Below, piece after piece: positions 7,347 through 13,418 of a stretch of 22,981 nt of DNA. Source of the stretch: an uncultured Bacilli bacterium (GTDB lineage Bacteria > Bacillota_I > Bacilli_A > RF39 > UBA660); NCBI GenBank assembly GCA_944345045.1, contig CALVMI010000102.1, positions 1 to 22,981 of the forward strand, given 5' to 3'. The notes under the pieces were generated by a model. That model was not told the DNA's origin. It worked only from the letters and a program-made list of their open reading frames with translations, and ran no database searches. The translations under genes and the position numbers were made by a program. Position 1 is the first letter of the stretch; each line of letters starts with the position of its first letter.

Positions 7347-9014
7347 TTAATAGAAAATACTACAACTATCTTCTCTAATTTGTTCTTCTGCTTTTTTATC
7401 TGTCTCACGTACTGCTACTACTTCATTTTCTTCAAAAATATCTAAAATATCTGTGTCTACATAAGCTTGATATGTTTTAAAAGTAAATTCATAGTATTTG
7501 CCTACCTCTAAATTTTTAGCTAATGAACTATCTAGACGCACGGTAACTAAAGAATCATTATCATATTCAGAAAGTACTACAGAGTATTCATCTAAAGAGG
7601 CATTTTCTCTAATCATTTCGACATAGTATGTTCTTACAAAATTACATGAAGAGTAATTTGTCTCACTGCGATAGTATTTTTGACGATTAGCTTTGATCGT
7701 TTCAATATTTTCTTCATTAGATGTGATTACAATCGTCGGTTCAATATAGTAGTTATATACTTTTTTTTCTTTTAAATCATCAATAAAATGATCTAATAAT
7801 TCTGAACGAAGATAAATTTTTTCTACGGACCAATCTAAATAAACAAAGTTTTCATTTTTGTGAATACTTGTTGCCATTTTATTTCCTAAAGGATAATAAT
7901 GATATTCTACCAAAACATTTTCTAGTGAATTATCTACTTTATAATCGGAGATGTTGCCAATAAAGATGGTGTCTTTGTCCATTACTAATTCTTCTTCTAA
8001 AACTTCGATTTGAATGTCTTCTGGAGGTGAATTATAAAATTCTGTATTCGCTACTTCCACCGTTGCAATCCCACAACCTACTCCTAATAAAACAAAAGAT
8101 ACAATAAGTGAAACAGCTAATTTAAGACCAGAATTTTTGCGATCTAACACGAAATTAAATAAAATACTAAAGAAAATAATTCCTAAGACAAATAAAGAAA
8201 TCATGACTAAGTAAAAACCGAAATATGTTACCCCTTTAATTAAAAGATAAACACAAATTGCTAAAATAAGGCCCATACCTATTAAGTATAAACTTACACC
8301 AAATAGGATACAAATGGCCATAAATTTTAAGAAAAAGACCCCAATTTTAATAATTAGTTCACTAAAACTTGTAATGCAACTTTTTTTTGGTTCTTTAGGT
8401 TCGCTTTTTTCTTCAATTACTTTTTCTTTCTTTTTCGCTAAATTTTTCTTTTGAATCTTCTTTGGTTTTTCCACAGATTCGAATTGAACATTTTGTAAAT
8501 AACGAATTTTAAAAATACGAGCGAATACTACGATTGCCAAGATAAAATAAGCAAATTCTAAAACAAAGTTCCATATCGTATAAAAAATACGATTTAAAGG
8601 TGAGGATAAAATATTAAAGACATTAGATCCTAATTCTACTAACATTGAAACAGGGATATGACATAAGGCAATCAAACAAAGGATAACAAATATTTCAATT
8701 ACAAAACCCGCGATTTCTTTAGGAGTTTTTTTGCTAAAATCTTCAATAAGTTGATCAATAATTTTGACTACTTTATTAGCAAAATCACCAATTGGATCTT
8801 CATTTTTTTCCACTTTTACTTTATAAGCTTTTAAAAGCTCATCGGCAAGTTCATCTACGTCTCCAAAAGCTTCAACGGCTTCTTCTTCCGTACTGCCAGC
8901 TTCCATTTTTTCTTCAATGTAACCTTTATATTCTTTTATTATATCTTCAACTTCTTTTTCTTCTAGAATGTTTAAACGTTTTTTTAATCTTTTTAGAAAT
9001 TCTTCTTTTTTCAT
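7347..9014 (-). CDS. DUF1700 (HAAS-domain) multi-span membrane protein
   Basis: A 555-residue protein. The N-terminal HAAS / DUF1700 domain (about 1-65: EEFLKRLKKRL, then GSTEEEAVEAFGDVDELA) is usually paired with PadR regulators and thought to sense or transmit envelope signals. Hydrophobic segments lie at about 103-128, 145-170, 223-260, 264-290 and 297-318. A charged cytoplasmic stretch (about 175-212) separates the second and third. The last 230 or so residues are hydrophilic and probably extracytoplasmic; I recognise no fold there. The start codon overlaps the padR stop as ATGA (9011-9014), with GAGGG inside padR as ribosome site, so expression is coupled. It is much longer than minimal DUF1700 proteins (about 180-200 residues). 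Confidence 0.85.
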   Translation of the reverse strand: MKKEEFLKRLKKRLNILEEKEVEDIIKEYKGYIEEKMEAGSTEEEAVEAFGDVDELADELLKAYKVKVEKNEDPIGDFANKVVKIIDQLIEDFSKKTPKEIAGFVIEIFVILCLIALCHIPVSMLVELGSNVFNILSSPLNRIFYTIWNFVLEFAYFILAIVVFARIFKIRYLQNVQFESVEKPKKIQKKNLAKKKEKVIEEKSEPKEPKKSCITSFSELIIKIGVFFLKFMAICILFGVSLYLIGMGLILAICVYLLIKGVTYFGFYLVMISLFVLGIIFFSILFNFVLDRKNSGLKLAVSLIVSFVLLGVGCGIATVEVANTEFYNSPPEDIQIEVLEEELVMDKDTIFIGNISDYKVDNSLENVLVEYHYYPLGNKMATSIHKNENFVYLDWSVEKIYLRSELLDHFIDDLKEKKVYNYYIEPTIVITSNEENIETIKANRQKYYRSETNYSSCNFVRTYYVEMIRENASLDEYSVVLSEYDNDSLVTVRLDSSLAKNLEVGKYYEFTFKTYQAYVDTDILDIFEENEVVAVRETDKKAEEQIREDSCSIFY

Positions 9015-9331
9015 TCTTGTTCCCTCTCATTCATGAATTTATTAATTCGTTCGGAAAAGTCTTGCCATTCTTTTAAGACTTCTTGATGTCTTTTCTTTCC
9101 TTTTAAAGTGATATGATAATATTTTCTTGTTGGTCCTTCGGTTGATTCTTCTAAGTATGTTTCAAAATATCCTTCATTAGTTAATCTTTTTAAAATAGGA
9201 TAAATGGTTCCTTCATTTACATCTACAGCTTCTCTTACCTCTTCAACAAGTTCATAACCATACATATCTTTTTCATTTACAATACTTAAGACGAGTAATT
9301 CTAAAACGCCTTTTTTAAACTGCGTATGAAT
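9011..9331 (-). CDS. PadR-family transcriptional regulator, apparent ATT start
   Basis: Winged-helix repressor of the PadR family, about 106 residues. The wing region reads GTIYPILKRLTNEGYFE, followed by GPTRKYYHITLKGK. Starting at the first ATG (9265) would cut off the first helix, which family members have (pattern MxTQFKKGVLELLVLSIV). The frame stays open upstream through exactly that sequence, and the residue at the family's Met position is encoded by ATT (9329-9331). It sits 7 bases after GGAG (9339-9342) and just below a near-consensus promoter (9355-9383). I therefore call an ATT start. A leaderless ATG start or an internal start is less likely. PadR probably represses its own operon and perhaps the nearby exporter. 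The stop overlaps the DUF1700 start. Confidence 0.85.
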   Translation of the reverse strand: MHTQFKKGVLELLVLSIVNEKDMYGYELVEEVREAVDVNEGTIYPILKRLTNEGYFETYLEESTEGPTRKYYHITLKGKKRHQEVLKEWQDFSERINKFMNEREQE

Positions 9332-9354
9332 AGTATCACTCCTCTCTCATATAC

Positions 9355-9383
9355 AGAATAGCACTACTACTATGCAATGTCAA
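9355..9383 (-). promoter_or_regulatory. Promoter and probable autorepression site of padR
   Basis: Minus strand TTGACA (9378-9383), exactly 17 bp, TATTCT (9355-9360) preceded by TGC. The spacer contains an imperfect dyad (GCATAGTAGTAGTGC), where PadR proteins commonly bind their own promoter. The leader before the ATT start is only about 17 nt. Confidence 0.75.
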
Positions 9384-9392
9384 GTACTAAGC

Positions 9393-9425
9393 AAAAAAGA
9401 AAAGACAAACTTGTTGCCTTTTCTT
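9393..9425 (-). terminator. Rho-independent terminator of the candidate RNA / exporter transcript
   Basis: On the minus strand AAGAAAAG (9418-9425) and CTTTTCTT (9397-9404) enclose a smaller ACAA/TTGT stem. A T run to 9393 follows. It lies just upstream of the padR promoter. Confidence 0.8.
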
Positions 9426-9547
9426 CCGAAAATTCCCAATTCCAATTTGTAATAGAAGTGTGTGTTTGACTAAGTTATAAAAAAGCGTATTGTTTAGGGT
9501 AGTAGTTATAATAAATGGGAATTTTCTACCAAACTTTTCGTTTGGTG
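9393..9547 (-). ncRNA. Candidate structured small RNA, no known family recognised
   Basis: The roughly 200-base gap between the exporter stop (9627) and padR holds a complete transcription unit on the minus strand. The promoter at 9554-9582 predicts a start near 9547. The transcript would open with the hairpin ACCAAAC / GTTTGGT (9546-9528). Next comes GAAAATTCCCA (9526-9516), pairing perfectly with TGGGAATTTTC (9438-9428) across a 77-base loop, then the terminator (9425-9397). The helices abut with 1-2 base gaps. There is no ATG on this strand of the element. It does not match 6S, SRP RNA, tmRNA or a riboswitch consensus that I know. It could also be a 3' UTR-derived RNA of the exporter. Confidence 0.55.
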
Positions 9548-9553
9548 AGACTT

Positions 9554-9582
9554 ACTATAACGGCTTTCTTTTAAATATTCAA
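9554..9582 (-). promoter_or_regulatory. Sigma-A promoter of the candidate RNA
   Basis: Minus strand TTGAAT (9577-9582), 17-bp spacer, TATAGT (9554-9559). It lies in the non-coding gap after the exporter gene and points at the hairpin that begins at 9546. Confidence 0.55.
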
Positions 9583-9626
9583 GAAGAGATTTTGACAAGT
9601 TTTGTCTTAATTTGTCGAATTATAAG

Positions 9627-11936
9627 TTATTCGGTACGTAAAGCGATCACCGGATCTTTTTTGCTAGCAATTTTAGCTGGTATAAAGCCTCCAATTAATG
9701 TCAATGTAACACTTACGGCTATTAAAATTACGGCATGCATCGGATTCATTACCGCTACGTTTTCTAGTTCGGTCAAATTAAATAAAATAGAATTTGTCGG
9801 GAATAGGAGTAGCCATGCGATAAAGATACCTATTAATCCTGAGGTTACTCCGATAATAAATGTTTCTGCATTAAATACTCTAGAAATATCTTTCTTTCTA
9901 GCGCCTAAACTTCTTAAAATACCTATTTCTTTGGTCCTTTCTAAAACAGAAATGTACATAATGATCCCAATCATAATAGAAGAAACAATTAAGGAAATAG
10001 AACTAAAAGCCACTAAAACAATTGTTATCGCATCCATAATTCCATTGGACAAAGAACTCATTAAACTTGCTTGATCAATATAAATAATTCGGTCTTCATC
10101 TTCTAAGTTTTCATTATATGCATCTAAATATGAAGCAATTGTGTCTTTTGTTTCAAAGTCTTTTGGATAAACATATATGACATAAGGTGTTACTTTATCC
10201 CCTAAATAAGCTAATATAGTTTCTTTGGCATTTTGTCCTTCTTCGGTAGATGTATCAATCATTTCTCCTGAAAGAACACTGTAATTTGCTTTTCTTTGAG
10301 CTTCGACAACTTTTGAAGAGCTATTTTTTTCAAGTACATCATTTAATAGTTCGTTGGTATAGTAAATTCCCGAACTTGCTACATAGCTTGGAAAATTGCT
10401 TTTTAAACGTAAGATTCCTACTACTTTTAAAGTTAAATTATTTTCGGTTTCATAAACTTTTTTTAGATCATTACTAGGAATATAGTAATTTCCGTAATTC
10501 ACATAATAATCATCATTGTAAACCAATTTTATTGTCGAATTTAAAATAGTGTCAAAGGAAACATTTTCTGTACTTGTAATTCCTAAAGCATTTAAAATTT
10601 CGGTTGAAACTTCATTTTTGCTATTTACAACTAAGACGATTTCATCTTGAGCTGTTGCTTTTCGACCAGCTAAAACGTCATAGTGCATATCTACTACATC
10701 TATTGATTCACTATCAAGTCCATGAGGTAAGCTTTGAATTCCTAAACTATTTGTATCCAAAACACGAACATTGCCCTCAATTTCTTGGAGTAAATTTAAG
10801 GAAGCTGCATAGGTATAAGAAATACCTGCTACTGCTTCAGAATCCATCTTTTCTAAATATTCTATATACTCCTCGGTAATTTTATTTTCATGGGTATATT
10901 CTTCTACTTTAGGGATAGTTGGAATAACATAATCTGTATCTGGATAATCTTCCTCACTACTTACCACATCTTCTTGGAGCTGAGTCATTGTTTCATCTGT
11001 TAGTTCCATTGATTGTTTACTAATTACTATTGGCAATGAACTTAACGTATTTTGTTCAAATATAGCAATTTGTTGATCAAAACCATTAGATAAACTTAAA
11101 ATTAAAGCAATTCCGATAATACCAATGGAAGAAGCAAATGCTGTAAGAATTGTTCTTCCCTTTTTAGTTCTTATATTATTTAAAGATAAATGAAGAGCTG
11201 TTAAAAAACTCATAGAAGTTTTTCTAATTTGATAAGATTCTTGATTTTTTTCTTTTTTGGTTACTTTTTTAGAATCATTGACAATTGTTCCATCTTTCAT
11301 TTCAATCACACGACTTGCATAAGTATGAGCAAGTTCTGGATTGTGTGTAACCATAATTACTAATTTATCTTTAGCGATTTCTTTTATTAAATCCATAATT
11401 TGCACGCTTGTTTTGGAATCTAGAGCGCCGGTTGGTTCATCAGCTAGGATAATATCCGGATCATTAGCTAAGGCACGAGCAATGGCAACTCTTTGCATTT
11501 GACCACCGGAAAGTTGATTTGGTTTTTTATGTAAATGATCTTTTAAACCGACACGAGTTAATACTTCAATAGCTTTTTTCTTTCTTTCCTTACTAGATAC
11601 TCCAGATAGAGTCATGCCCATTTCTACGTTTTGTAAAATATCTATATGACCTATCAAATTATAGCTTTGAAAAACAAAGCCAATACAATTGTTACGATAC
11701 GCATCCCAATCGCGATCTTTAAAGTTTTTTGTAGATTTTTGATTAATAATCAAGTCGCCATTATCATATCGGTCTAAGCCACCGATAATATTTAAAAGCG
11801 TTGTTTTGCCACTACCACTTGGCCCTAAAATAGCCACAAATTCATTTTTTCTAAATGTTAAAGAAACATCTTGTAAAGCTTGTTGAACAAAATCACCTGT
11901 TTTATAACTTTTATTAATATTTTTTAATTCTAACAT
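9627..11936 (-). CDS. MacB-like ABC exporter, fused ATPase and FtsX-type permease
   Basis: A 769-residue fused ABC protein. The ATPase (about 1-225) has Walker A GPSGSGKT (38-45), Q-loop FVFQ, signature LSGGQMQR (142-149), Walker B IILADEP and switch His198. The permease part has a first helix at about 258-285 (TAFASSIGIIGIALILSLSNGF). A large extracytoplasmic domain of about 350 residues follows, then three C-terminal helices and the FtsX-like motif LERTKEIGILRSLGARKKDI. This MacB/FtsX architecture exports peptides or handles lipoproteins by mechanotransmission rather than ordinary import. ATG 11936 has AGAAAGGA upstream and its own promoter (11981-12009). Neighbouring padR-DUF1700 genes suggest an envelope-stress or peptide-resistance module, but the substrate is not evident. 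Confidence 0.92.
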   Translation of the reverse strand: MLELKNINKSYKTGDFVQQALQDVSLTFRKNEFVAILGPSGSGKTTLLNIIGGLDRYDNGDLIINQKSTKNFKDRDWDAYRNNCIGFVFQSYNLIGHIDILQNVEMGMTLSGVSSKERKKKAIEVLTRVGLKDHLHKKPNQLSGGQMQRVAIARALANDPDIILADEPTGALDSKTSVQIMDLIKEIAKDKLVIMVTHNPELAHTYASRVIEMKDGTIVNDSKKVTKKEKNQESYQIRKTSMSFLTALHLSLNNIRTKKGRTILTAFASSIGIIGIALILSLSNGFDQQIAIFEQNTLSSLPIVISKQSMELTDETMTQLQEDVVSSEEDYPDTDYVIPTIPKVEEYTHENKITEEYIEYLEKMDSEAVAGISYTYAASLNLLQEIEGNVRVLDTNSLGIQSLPHGLDSESIDVVDMHYDVLAGRKATAQDEIVLVVNSKNEVSTEILNALGITSTENVSFDTILNSTIKLVYNDDYYVNYGNYYIPSNDLKKVYETENNLTLKVVGILRLKSNFPSYVASSGIYYTNELLNDVLEKNSSSKVVEAQRKANYSVLSGEMIDTSTEEGQNAKETILAYLGDKVTPYVIYVYPKDFETKDTIASYLDAYNENLEDEDRIIYIDQASLMSSLSNGIMDAITIVLVAFSSISLIVSSIMIGIIMYISVLERTKEIGILRSLGARKKDISRVFNAETFIIGVTSGLIGIFIAWLLLFPTNSILFNLTELENVAVMNPMHAVILIAVSVTLTLIGGFIPAKIASKKDPVIALRTE

Positions 11937-11949
11937 GGCATTCCTTTCT

Positions 11950-12009
11950 ACATTTTTGATAAAAATGTGTTACAAATACCATTATATAAATAAAGTAAAG
12001 TATTTGCAA
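11950..12009 (-). promoter_or_regulatory. Promoter of the ABC exporter with operator-like dyad and leader hairpin
   Basis: Minus strand TTGCAA (12004-12009), 17 bp, TATAAT (11981-11986). An inverted repeat CAAATAC (11973-11979) / GTATTTG (12000-12006) brackets the -10 and overlaps the -35, so a dimeric repressor could sit there. Between start site and ribosome site the leader forms a perfect hairpin ACATTTTT-ATC-AAAAATGT (11950-11968). Confidence 0.65.
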
Positions 12010-12010
12010 A

Positions 12011-12421
12011 TCACTCACCTACTATTGCATCTACTTTACTTTTTAAATCATCATAGTTTGCTTTTATTTCATCGCTTTGTTTGACATATTCTTCATATTT
12101 TGGAACAATTAAGAATTTTACTCCTAAAAACCAACATAAATTTATAATGAGGACAATTCCTATAACTATTGGTATAGAAATTGTATATTTTTTTGCTTCT
12201 AATTTTTTTTCTAATCTTTTCACATCATCAGATAAATCTGGAATCTGCAGTCCTTCTTTGGCACGATGCTGTTCTTCATAATTTTCTAGTAAGGCCTCTT
12301 GCTGATGAGCAACATCGCTAATGGGCCGAAAGGTGCTAGTTGGAATATCTTGAATATTTTTTTGTGCATCTAGGGTTTCTATTTTTGAAGAATCTTTATC
12401 TAAAGAATTTTGTGAATCCAT
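12011..12421 (-). CDS. Hypothetical single-span membrane protein with coiled-coil flanks
   Basis: A 136-residue protein of unknown family. The N-terminal 75 residues are hydrophilic and end in a charged helix (DDVKRLEKKLEAKK). A membrane helix follows at about 80-106 (ISIPIVIGIVLIINLCWFLG), then a short acidic helix to the C-terminus. There is no signal peptide, so the N-terminus is likely cytoplasmic. ATG 12421 is 7 bases after GGAGG (12430-12434). An extended -10 (TGCTATAAT, 12445-12453) lies upstream, divergent from the tRNA-Asn promoter. Its TGA stop lies 2 bases before the -35 hexamer of the exporter promoter. Confidence 0.7.
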   Translation of the reverse strand: MDSQNSLDKDSSKIETLDAQKNIQDIPTSTFRPISDVAHQQEALLENYEEQHRAKEGLQIPDLSDDVKRLEKKLEAKKYTISIPIVIGIVLIINLCWFLGVKFLIVPKYEEYVKQSDEIKANYDDLKSKVDAIVGE

Positions 12422-12444
12422 ATTGTATCCTCCATTCTGTTAAA

Positions 12445-12453
12445 ATTATAGCA
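12445..12453 (-). promoter_or_regulatory. Extended -10 promoter of the small membrane protein gene
   Basis: Minus strand TGCTATAAT (12445-12453), with no good -35. It is 24 bases from ATG 12421. Confidence 0.5.
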
Positions 12454-12471
12454 TATATTTGCATTTTTTTG

Positions 12472-12501
12472 TTGACATTTTGCATAATATTACTATATAA
12501 T
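12472..12501 (+). promoter_or_regulatory. Promoter of tRNA-Asn
   Basis: TTGACA (12472-12477), 18-bp spacer, TATAAT (12496-12501), 11 bases before the tRNA. Near-consensus, as expected for a stable RNA. Confidence 0.85.
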
Positions 12502-12512
12502 CAGTATGTACT

Positions 12513-12588
12513 GCTCAATTAGCTCAGTCGGTAGAGCAAACGGCTGTTAACCGTTGGGTCGTAGGTTCGAGTCCTACATTGAGCGCCA
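12513..12588 (+). tRNA. tRNA-Asn (GTT)
   Basis: Cloverleaf with acceptor GCTCAAT / ATTGAGC, D-arm GCTC / GAGC, and anticodon stem AACGG / CCGTT around CTGTTAA (anticodon GTT). The T-arm is GTAGGTTCGAGTCCTAC and CCA is encoded. Confidence 0.97.
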
Positions 12589-12599
12589 TTTAGATTATT

Positions 12600-12631
12600 A
12601 CAAACTTCGATTAATTGAAGTTTGTTTTTTT
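12600..12631 (+). terminator. Rho-independent terminator of tRNA-Asn
   Basis: ACAAACTTC (12600-12608), 8-base loop, GAAGTTTGT (12617-12625), then a T run. Confidence 0.9.
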
Positions 12632-12645
12632 ATAAATATATTTTG

Positions 12646-12685
12646 AGACAGCAAAATCCCCTTTTTTTTATGCTGTCTTTTTTTT
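12646..12685 (+). terminator. Second intrinsic terminator-like hairpin after tRNA-Asn
   Basis: AGACAGCA (12646-12653) and TGCTGTCT (12671-12678) around a loop with CCCC and eight T, then a T run. No gene is visible between it and the tRNA terminator. It may be a back-up terminator, or a barrier insulating the small locus that follows. Confidence 0.6.
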
Positions 12686-12743
12686 GATGTTCAAAAACAA
12701 GCATTTTATACAACAAATGAAAAATTTTTCTTTATCTATGATA
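12684..12743 (+). promoter_or_regulatory. Candidate promoters of the toxin-like locus
   Basis: Two options precede the long inverted repeat. One is TTGATG (12684-12689), 17 bp, TATACA (12707-12712). The other is a -10 TATGAT (12738-12743) with no good -35. The second would start RNA near 12750, just ahead of the stem at 12756. Confidence 0.4.
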
Positions 12744-12809
12744 AGCTACTGATTGGCTTTAAGATACTTTTGACTAACGGGGTGGTAGTTATGGTAGTAG
12801 AAAGTTTAT

Positions 12810-12875
12810 ATGGAATATTTAGTAGTACTTATTATTTTACTTATTTTAATCAGAGATCATAAAAATTCAAACTAA
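12810..12875 (+). CDS. Candidate type I toxin-like hydrophobic peptide (21 aa)
   Basis: The frame from ATG 12810 to TAA 12873-12875 encodes 21 residues: MEY, a run of Leu/Ile/Val (LVVLIILLILI) and a charged tail (RDHKNSN). This hydrophobic core plus charged tail is the standard layout of membrane-acting type I toxins. Its own ribosome site is weak (AGAAAG). A better site (GGGGTGG) lies before ATG 12791, which opens a different frame, MVVESLYGIFSS..., stopping at 12862. MVVESL resembles the start of holin-like toxins, so the toxin may be frameshifted, translated by coupling, or slightly decayed. The ORF lies in the loop of an 18-bp inverted repeat (12756-12907). A possible antisense promoter reads leftward within it. 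Confidence 0.45.
   Translation: MEYLVVLIILLILIRDHKNSN
12843..12870 (-). promoter_or_regulatory. Possible antisense promoter inside the toxin-like locus
   Basis: Minus strand TTGAAT (12865-12870), 16 bp, TAAAAT (12843-12848). RNA starting near 12836 would be antisense to both candidate start codons. No convincing leftward terminator is seen. Confidence 0.3.
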
Positions 12876-12953
12876 AGAATAAAACAAAAGTATCTTTTTA
12901 GAAAGCCTAGGCACTTTTTTTCTTTTGACATATTTTTATATCAGGTGAGAATT

Positions 12954-13418
12954 ATGATCCTTTTAAGTGCAATAGCCACTAGTTTAGATTCTTTTATTCT
13001 TGGTTTTTTGGCCAAAAAAGAAGGAGTTCGTTTTAAGTTTGAAACACTTGTATACTTTTGGCTTTTTTCTTTTGGAGCTTTTTTACTTTGTCAATTTTTT
13101 CTCCAATTTATTCCTTCTTTGCATACGAAGTGGCTTAAGTTTTGTTTATTTTTTATTTTTGGATGTCTTAGTTTAAAACCCCAAGAAAATTCTTATCACC
13201 AAAAAAAGATGTTTGGAATTTTATTTATGAACTCGATTGACGGCATTTTAATTTCTTCGACTTTTTTAGCTAATTATTCTTTTGTTTTTATTAGTCTTTT
13301 GTTTAGTTTTACAAGTGTTTTTTTCCTTTATTTAGGAAATACTTTTGGCCAAGAAAAAAAGAGTTTTTGGCAAACTCCTTTTCTCTATTTTCTTTTAGCT
13401 TTCTTGAGTCTGTTTTAA
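12954..13418 (+). CDS. MntP/YtaF-like integral membrane protein
   Basis: A 154-residue polytopic protein resembling the manganese efflux pump MntP and the sporulation protein YtaF. Its two halves each carry the family's acidic helix motif: SLDSFILG (Asp12) and SIDGILIS (Asp96). About five or six hydrophobic segments are visible. I choose ATG 12954, with AGGTGA just upstream, over an in-frame GTG at 12945 that lies inside the ribosome site. It is shorter than typical MntP (about 185-190 residues) and weakly conserved otherwise, so Mn export is only a family-based guess. Its 3' end overlaps the convergent dusB gene by 24 bases. Confidence 0.7.
   Translation: MILLSAIATSLDSFILGFLAKKEGVRFKFETLVYFWLFSFGAFLLCQFFLQFIPSLHTKWLKFCLFFIFGCLSLKPQENSYHQKKMFGILFMNSIDGILISSTFLANYSFVFISLLFSFTSVFFLYLGNTFGQEKKSFWQTPFLYFLLAFLSLF

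Larger units (their letters stand above)
12756..12907 (+). repeat. Long-range inverted repeat enclosing a tiny hydrophobic ORF
   Basis: GGCTTTAAGATACTTTTG (12756-12773) pairs with CAAAAGTATCTT (12885-12896) plus AAAGCC (12902-12907): 18 perfect pairs interrupted only by a 5-base bulge on the 3' side. A T-tract (12914-12920) follows. 5'-3' end pairing of this kind is a known feature of some type I toxin mRNAs. The alternative is the ends of a miniature element. Confidence 0.7.

Noticed and set aside
9428..9546. Known riboswitch or 6S/SRP-like RNA
   Set aside because: No preQ1, SAM, TPP, purine, c-di-GMP, fluoride or ykkC-type core is visible. The fold lacks the 6S open-bubble hairpin pairing 5' and 3' ends and the SRP GGAA tetraloop domain.
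9490..10074. Long plus-strand open frame (194 codons) opposite the exporter C-terminus
   Set aside because: It is antisense to well-conserved FtsX-domain codons, has no ribosome site and no family features. Its 5' part only overlaps the candidate RNA.
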